This document shows positions 59,149 to 64,000 of a stretch of DNA of 64,000 nucleotides, piece by piece. The position numbers and the translations under genes are program-made. The notes under the pieces are model-generated. The model was given only the letters and a program-made list of their open reading frames with translations, did no database searches and was not told the origin of the DNA. This DNA comes from Nitrospirota bacterium (GTDB lineage: Bacteria > Nitrospirota > UBA9217): assembly GCA_023229435.1 (NCBI GenBank), contig JALNZF010000004.1, positions 124,001 to 188,000 on the forward strand, given 5' to 3'. Position 1 is the stretch's first letter. Each line of letters begins with the position of its first letter.

Positions 59149-59424
59149 ATGTCGTATACCAGGACGAGAGAAAGTACGCGTTATGATTTCCCTGCAATGA
59201 TCGAGTATGTCATGGGGTCTCAAGCGGACGATGGGGTAGTTCACAAGGGAGTTACCATCAACCTCAGCACTACCGGCCTGGGCATGTATATATTTGACCT
59301 TCTCCCAAAAGGGCAGCAGATCACCATCAAGACCGCCCTCCCTGTCGTTTCCCGGACAGCTGCGATTTGCTGGACCAGAAGAGATGATGACAACTTCTAC
59401 CGCTCTGGCTTGAAGTTCATATAA
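59149..59424 (+). CDS. PilZ-domain protein (c-di-GMP effector-like)
   Basis: A 91-residue protein. The N-terminal RTRESTRYDF carries the Arg residues of the PilZ RxxxR motif, and INLSTTGLGMYIFDLLPKG the D/NxSxxG motif, here N-L-S-T-T-G. It should bind c-di-GMP, although the family consensus is slightly altered. AAGGAGAAAC precedes ATG 59149. No adjacent cyclase is present. Confidence 0.85.
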   Translation: MSYTRTRESTRYDFPAMIEYVMGSQADDGVVHKGVTINLSTTGLGMYIFDLLPKGQQITIKTALPVVSRTAAICWTRRDDDNFYRSGLKFI

Positions 59425-59687
59425 ATAACCATACCCGGCATCACTTCCCGATTCACTTATCCCCCCCTATTTTTGTGCCTCAACACAGGCTTGATAAAAG
59501 ATATTTCCAAGGACATAAATAATATAATGCGGCATCTTCCCGTGTCATGCTGCGAAGATCATGGATGAGATGAGGACCTTGAGCAGCTCTGCGCAGGAGG
59601 CTCTGGGCAATCTTCGTCGCAAGCTTGGCTTGCGGCAACGGGAGGGAAAATAGTGCTATAATCAATATAAATACAAAGGAGGAAGCA

Positions 59688-59912
59688 ATGAATAAAAAAC
59701 TGCCTGTGACGGTGGAGTTGGAGCCGGGGACGTACTATTGGTGCAGCTGTGGCAAGTCAAAGAAGGAGCCATTCTGCGACGGTTCACACAAGGAGACGAC
59801 CTCAGTGCCGGTGGAATTTGTGATGAGCGCGAAAAAGAAGGTGACGCTGTGTACGTGTCAGCGCACGAAAAAGGCCCCCTATTGCGATGGGACCCACGCA
59901 AAGGTTGACTGA
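59688..59912 (+). CDS. double CDGSH iron-sulfur protein
   Basis: A 74-residue protein with two CDGSH motifs: CSCGKSKKEPFCDGSH and CTCQRTKKAPYCDGTH. Each binds a [2Fe-2S] cluster through three Cys and one His, giving a redox-active, labile cluster. Its role in bacteria is unclear, perhaps electron or cluster transfer. AAAGGAGGAAGC precedes the start. The upstream gap (59425-59687) holds nothing obvious. Confidence 0.95.
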   Translation: MNKKLPVTVELEPGTYYWCSCGKSKKEPFCDGSHKETTSVPVEFVMSAKKKVTLCTCQRTKKAPYCDGTHAKVD

Positions 59913-60143
59913 GCTATTTCCATAGCAATCGCCCTGACGATCAGGCGCGGCGATAAATGGTCAATTGATAAGGGTATCGCTGACGGGATGAAGTAACTCA
60001 TGACCAGATGGGTGTCACACAACAACGGGGGAGCTGAAAAGCTGTCCCGTTTTTTGCCGTCGAGTCCCAAATCGAACTTCCATTTAGCTCCGTTTTTATG
60101 TTATTATCTGAATAAGGCATTTGAGAGAAGGGAGATGAATACT

Positions 60144-60374
60144 ATGAAGTTTACACGCATAACAGTAAACCCCAAACAAATGGGTGGAGCCCCGTGCATT
60201 CGTGGCTTGCGCATCCCGGTAGCGACCGTAGTCGGCATGGTGGCGGATGATATGACGGAAGCTGAAATATTGAAAGCATACCCTGACCTCATGCACGATG
60301 ACCTCCGGGAAGCCCTTCAGTACGCTGCCGAAGCAGTGCGGGAGCGTGAATTGCCGCTGGTGACAGTCGCGTGA
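60144..60374 (+). CDS. DUF433 antitoxin-like protein
   Basis: A 76-residue protein. The pattern RITVNPKQMGGAPCIRGLRI and VATVVGMVADDMTEAEILKA is the DUF433 HTH, followed by YPDLMHDDLREALQYAAE. It is the first half of a conserved two-gene toxin-antitoxin-like module and overlaps the DUF5615 gene by four bases. An upstream in-frame ATG (60135) is too close to the GGGAG ribosome site. Confidence 0.9.
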   Translation: MKFTRITVNPKQMGGAPCIRGLRIPVATVVGMVADDMTEAEILKAYPDLMHDDLREALQYAAEAVRERELPLVTVA

Positions 60375-60745
60375 AGTTTCTCATCGACAATGCGTTGTCC
60401 CCCGTGGTCGCTGATGGTCTCCGCAAAGCCGGTCATGACGCAGTGCACGTGCGGGATTACGGTATGCATGCCGCCGAGGATGAGGCCATCATGGAAAGGG
60501 CGGGAAAAGAGGATCGAATTGTCGTTTCCGCCGATACTGATTTTGGCACTCTTCTGGCCCTCCGAAAGGAGAGTCGGCCGTCAGTAATCATCTTCCGTCG
60601 CGGAACAGAACGTAGACCAGAAAAGCAGATCGCCCTTCTTGTGGCAAATCTTCCGGCAATTGATGCTGATTTAAAACGAGGCAGCGTTGCGGTGTTTGAA
60701 CAATCACGCGTTCGTGTCCGATTGCTGCCCATCGGACGGGAATAA
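60371..60745 (+). CDS. DUF5615 PIN-like protein
   Basis: The protein has 124 residues from a GTG. KFLIDNALSPVVADGLRKAG and KEDRIVVSADTDFGTLLALRKES are the DUF5615 PIN-like core, with Asp residues that would bind metal. It is the toxin half of the DUF433/DUF5615 module, probably an RNase. Coupling with DUF433 is through a GTGA overlap. Confidence 0.88.
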   Translation: MKFLIDNALSPVVADGLRKAGHDAVHVRDYGMHAAEDEAIMERAGKEDRIVVSADTDFGTLLALRKESRPSVIIFRRGTERRPEKQIALLVANLPAIDADLKRGSVAVFEQSRVRVRLLPIGRE

Positions 60746-60906
60746 ACGTAAATTGAGTTGTGACCTGCCCTTTGCCCCCGGCACCATCCCGAAATCCGAA
60801 CTCCGAACCCTGCCCTTTAACCCATGTTATTTCGGGGCTGGACAATTTTAGTCACTTGTAGTAGAGTTTTCGAGAATAATTTCAGTCCAGTGACTGTGGG
60901 GTGCTG

Positions 60907-63897
60907 ATGGGGCTGCCGAAAGAAATCGCAGATTTGATCGAACGCTTTGAGCGAAACCGTGAATCCTACATGTCCGGGGCATATAACGAAACACAGCTCA
61001 GGCGTGAATTTCTGGACCCCTTTTTCAGCGCCCTGGGCTGGGATGTAGAGAACAAGCAGGGTTACGCCGAAGCATACAAAGATGTTATCCACGAAGACGC
61101 CCTCAAGATCGGCGGCGCTACCAAGGCCCCGGATTACTGCTTCCGAATCGGCAGCGTAAAGAAGTTCTTCGTTGAAGCGAAAAAGCCCTCAGTCAACCTC
61201 AAAGATGATATCAGCCCCGCCTTTCAGCTCCGGCGCTATGCCTGGTCAGCAAAACTACCTTTGAGCATCCTCACCGACTTCGGGGAATTCGCCGTCTACG
61301 ACTGCCGCATAAAACCTGTTCAGACCGATAAAGCATCTACCGGGCGACTGCTGTACTTCACCTATAAAGACTATCCAACAAAATGGGATGAAATCGTCTC
61401 AATTTATTCCCGTGAAGCCGTTCTCAAGGGATCCTTTGACAAGTATGCGGAGTCTTCAAAGCTCAAAAAGGGAACGACGACGGTAGACGATGCATTCCTG
61501 ACTGAGATCGAAGACTGGCGCGACCTCCTCGCGCGCAACATCGCAATCCGAAACCCGGACCTTTCCCAACGCGAACTAAACTTTGCTGTACAGCGCACCA
61601 TCGACCGCATCGTGTTCCTGCGAATCTGTGAAGACCGGGGCATCGAGGAATACGGAAGGCTCCAGACCCAATTGAACGGAACCAATGTTTACAAACGTCT
61701 TGTTCAGCTCTTCAGCCAGGCCGATGACCGGTACAACTCCGGCCTGTTCCATTTTCAGAGAGAAAAAGATCGGCACGAAGAGCCGGACAAACTCACTCCG
61801 AACATTTCCATTGACGACAAGCCTCTTAAAGACATTATCAACCGGCTCTACTATCCAGAAAGCCCTTACGAATTCTCTGTGCTCTCCGCTGATATTCTTG
61901 GTCAGGTGTACGAGCAATTCCTCGGCAAGGTCATTCGCCTCACAGCAGGGCATCAGGCGAAGGTGGAGGAGAAGCCCGAGGTCAGAAAAGCAGGCGGCGT
62001 CTATTACACACCGAAGTACATCGTGGATTACATCGTCAAGAATACCGTGGGGAAGTTATTAGATCCCGGCAATCATCCTTCATCCGTCATTCCCGCCCCT
62101 GCTTCAATCATGCAGGGGCAGGCTCCAGCGGGAATCCAGGCAAAAGAACTGGATCCCCGTTTGCACGGGGATGACAAAATAAAAAGCATTACCCCGAAAG
62201 AAGCAGTAAAGATTCGCATCCTCGATCCTGCCTGCGGGTCAGGTTCATTCCTTCTCGGCGCATATCAATATCTTCTCGACTGGCATTTGAAATGGTACAT
62301 CGACAACGAACCTGATAAATGGGCCAAGGTCAAGCAGCCTACAATTTACCAAGGTCCGTCACCCGATCCGCGTACTCCAAACTGGCATCTTACCACAGCA
62401 GAGAGAAAACGCATTCTTCTGAACAATATCTATGGCGTGGACATAGACTCCCAGGCCGTGGAAGTGACGAAACTGTCGCTTCTCCTCAAAGTCCTCGAAG
62501 GCGAGAACAACCAGACCCTTGCGAATCAGCTCCGCATGTTCCACGAGCGGGCGCTGCCCGATCTCGGTGATAACATCAAATGCGGCAACTCGTTGATCAG
62601 CCCGGACTTCTACCAGCAGCAGACTATGCTGGAGGATGAAGATCGGTATCGCGTGAATGTATTTGATTGGGAAAGAGAATTCTCGGAGATCATGAAGGTT
62701 GGCGGATTCGATGTTGTGATTGGGAATCCGCCGTATGGAGCAGATTACAGTGAAAGTGAAAAGCATTATTTTCAGTTGCGCTATATTTACAAGAAAGGTA
62801 AGCCTGAGACATATATCTTCTTTATAGAGAAGGGAGTATCGTTGCTTCGTACGAGTGGCATATTGGGATACATAACACCGAATGCATGGCTAACAAATCA
62901 CTATGGAGTTCAAGTCAGAAGCTATTTGCTTGACCAGGTCTCATTTAATCATGTTGTTGACTTAGAGCCGGTCAAGGTCTTTGAGGGTGCTGTCGTCGAT
63001 ACGATGATATTAGTCTTATCTAAAGGAGTGCCGAAGCAGGACTCGCCGATGACGTGCGTGTGGGTTGGCGCAAAAGATAAAAGCATCATAAAGAAATTCG
63101 TCACGAATCAAAAAGCATGGAAGGATGACAGCGAAGCAATTATTAACCTTCAAGCCAATCCAATAGAACTCAATGTGCTACAGCGCATAGACAAGGCAGA
63201 GGCTACACTTGATTCAATTGTCGAGTTTTCACAAGGCGTAATACCTTACGAAACAAAAGCAGAAGGAGCAGCGAACAAATATATCAGCAGTAAGTCAAAT
63301 GGTCCTGAATGGCTTCCATTGTATGAGAACGCATCTCAAGTGCGGCGTTATTCTTTGGATAAACCTAAGTCATTTATTAAGTATGGCGATTGGCTTACAC
63401 GGAGTCGAGAGCAGAGGTTTTTTTCTGAGCCAAAGATACTTTTCCACAGGTTACGCAAGAAGCTTCCGCGCCAGCTTATTGGCTGTATAGAGACGAGCGG
63501 TGCCGTTAATCGGCATTCACTATCTAATCTGATATTGAGGCCAAATGTTGACCGTACTATGCTACTCGCAGTACTTGGCTTGTTTAATTCAAACCTAGCT
63601 AACTGGTTGTTTGTTAAAAAATATGGAGTCTTAATGGAGGTCGGCGGTTTTAAAATCGGCAAACTACCGCTGCCAATAAAATGGGACGACACGGCATCAG
63701 ATTTATGCAGAATTGTCGAGCAAATGCTTTCGCTCAACAGGAAGGCGTTTGTAGCCAAGACCGACCACGAAAAGACCACTCTCCAGCGTCAGATCGACGG
63801 TGTCGATCAACAGATTGACCAGTTAGTGTATGAATTGTATGATTTGACGGAAGAGGAGATAAGGATTGTGGAAGGGGATAGAGTATTAAGCCAGTAG
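60907..63897 (+). CDS. fused type IIG-like restriction/N6-adenine methylase
   Basis: A 996-residue protein from ATG 60907. Residues 1-200 hold a nuclease-like domain (APDYCFRIGSVKKFFVEAKK, the PD-ExK pattern). The methylase follows with motif I DPACGSGSFLLGAY and motif IV VVIGNPPYGAD; the C-terminal 400 residues form a TaqI-like target-recognition domain. It would methylate adenine and cut the same target with one polypeptide. Between VGKLLDPG and ILDPACGSG an extra stretch of about 40 residues is encoded by a palindromic repeat, which stays in frame. The gene is otherwise intact. No separate specificity or nuclease gene is visible. Confidence 0.9.
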   Translation: MGLPKEIADLIERFERNRESYMSGAYNETQLRREFLDPFFSALGWDVENKQGYAEAYKDVIHEDALKIGGATKAPDYCFRIGSVKKFFVEAKKPSVNLKDDISPAFQLRRYAWSAKLPLSILTDFGEFAVYDCRIKPVQTDKASTGRLLYFTYKDYPTKWDEIVSIYSREAVLKGSFDKYAESSKLKKGTTTVDDAFLTEIEDWRDLLARNIAIRNPDLSQRELNFAVQRTIDRIVFLRICEDRGIEEYGRLQTQLNGTNVYKRLVQLFSQADDRYNSGLFHFQREKDRHEEPDKLTPNISIDDKPLKDIINRLYYPESPYEFSVLSADILGQVYEQFLGKVIRLTAGHQAKVEEKPEVRKAGGVYYTPKYIVDYIVKNTVGKLLDPGNHPSSVIPAPASIMQGQAPAGIQAKELDPRLHGDDKIKSITPKEAVKIRILDPACGSGSFLLGAYQYLLDWHLKWYIDNEPDKWAKVKQPTIYQGPSPDPRTPNWHLTTAERKRILLNNIYGVDIDSQAVEVTKLSLLLKVLEGENNQTLANQLRMFHERALPDLGDNIKCGNSLISPDFYQQQTMLEDEDRYRVNVFDWEREFSEIMKVGGFDVVIGNPPYGADYSESEKHYFQLRYIYKKGKPETYIFFIEKGVSLLRTSGILGYITPNAWLTNHYGVQVRSYLLDQVSFNHVVDLEPVKVFEGAVVDTMILVLSKGVPKQDSPMTCVWVGAKDKSIIKKFVTNQKAWKDDSEAIINLQANPIELNVLQRIDKAEATLDSIVEFSQGVIPYETKAEGAANKYISSKSNGPEWLPLYENASQVRRYSLDKPKSFIKYGDWLTRSREQRFFSEPKILFHRLRKKLPRQLIGCIETSGAVNRHSLSNLILRPNVDRTMLLAVLGLFNSNLANWLFVKKYGVLMEVGGFKIGKLPLPIKWDDTASDLCRIVEQMLSLNRKAFVAKTDHEKTTLQRQIDGVDQQIDQLVYELYDLTEEEIRIVEGDRVLSQ
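62085..62175. repeat. palindromic repeat inserted in frame in the methylase gene
   Basis: GTCATTCCCGCCCCTGCTTC at the left and GCACGGGGATGAC at the right identify a GTCATTCCCGA-family element. It is translated as SVIPAPASIMQGQAPAGIQA then KELDPRLHGDD, the familiar VIPAKAGIQ...RLHGDD signature of translated repeats. It lies between two conserved parts of the methylase without breaking the frame. Confidence 0.8.
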
Positions 63898-63924
63898 GTT
63901 GGGTTGAACGCAGTGAAACCCAAC
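63898..63924. repeat. GTTGGGTT/AAACCCAAC inverted repeat
   Basis: GTTGGGTT pairs with AACCCAAC around GAACGCAGTGA, directly after the methylase stop. It is a common dispersed palindrome and could act as a weak terminator. Confidence 0.55.
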
Positions 63925-64000
63925 ATTATGGAACCGCGAGGGGGACGTCGTTGTTGACGTTGCACTGAGATTTTTCCATGAGTAAACCGAACCATTTTGT

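Noticed and set aside
63979..64000. ATG near the right edge as start of the next gene
   Set aside because: Too short, and no ribosome site is visible; it cannot be supported from this window.

Overview
The window (about 64 kb, GC-rich core with an AT-richer segment at roughly 7.0-13.5 kb) is chromosomal DNA from a Gram-negative bacterium. It carries many signal peptides and lipoproteins, UbiA, SecA, a ComEC channel, and an ftsH-folP-cdaA-cdaR-glmM gene order. That order, heavy selenocysteine use and abundant dispersed palindromes fit an anaerobic Nitrospirota or Desulfobacterota lineage. The phylum is an inference; no rRNA is present.

Layout. 0.1-5.1 kb: a periplasmic DUF1573 selenoprotein, then a class V aminotransferase, serA and purA. 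5.3-5.5 kb: tRNA-Lys and tRNA-Glu. 5.5-13.5 kb: a genomic island bounded by the intact tRNA-Glu gene and a displaced copy of its 3' end. It holds a VapBC-type pair, plasmid debris, a beta-propeller lipoprotein with a Cys/Sec-rich tail plus a radical SAM/SPASM maturase, and several lipoproteins, one lying between two attC-like sites. 13.8-25.8 kb: exported and membrane proteins, a toxin-antitoxin pair, a selenocysteine DsbA-like protein, a PHP hydrolase, a PiT phosphate transporter with its DUF47 partner, a LysR regulator and comEC. 26-36 kb (minus strand): dksA-like gene, tRNA-Met, tilS, hpt, ftsH, folP, cdaA, cdaR, glmM. 36-43.7 kb: secA, a second selenocysteine DsbA-like protein, uvrB. 44-49 kb: accessory genes (J-domain protein, HEPN-like protein, VapBC, SGNH hydrolase, a thioredoxin-like selenoprotein). 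49.4-58.7 kb: lipid and envelope genes (acyl-ACP synthetase/acyltransferase fusion, patatin, UbiA, FKBP, PlsC, GH3, second hpt). 59-64 kb: PilZ, CDGSH, a DUF433/DUF5615 pair and a fused restriction-methylation enzyme.

The most important observation is that five genes contain an in-frame UGA best read as selenocysteine: a DUF1573 protein (UGA at 307), a WD40 lipoprotein tail (8812), two DsbA-like oxidoreductases (16077 and 40961) and a thioredoxin-like protein (minus strand, 48047-48049). In each, the UGA sits where the family has a redox Cys, and homology continues in frame after it. In four of the five a hairpin begins about 14-19 nt downstream, as in bacterial SECIS elements; the one in the WD40 gene is weak. 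Without read-through these genes look like pairs of broken ORFs. The standout is the island pair at 7489-10196. Read-through extends the propeller's CTC-repeat tail by a UTC unit and moves its stop into an ATGA overlap with the radical SAM gene. This suggests a seleno-RiPP-like modification system in which the substrate tail is fused to an exported beta-propeller.
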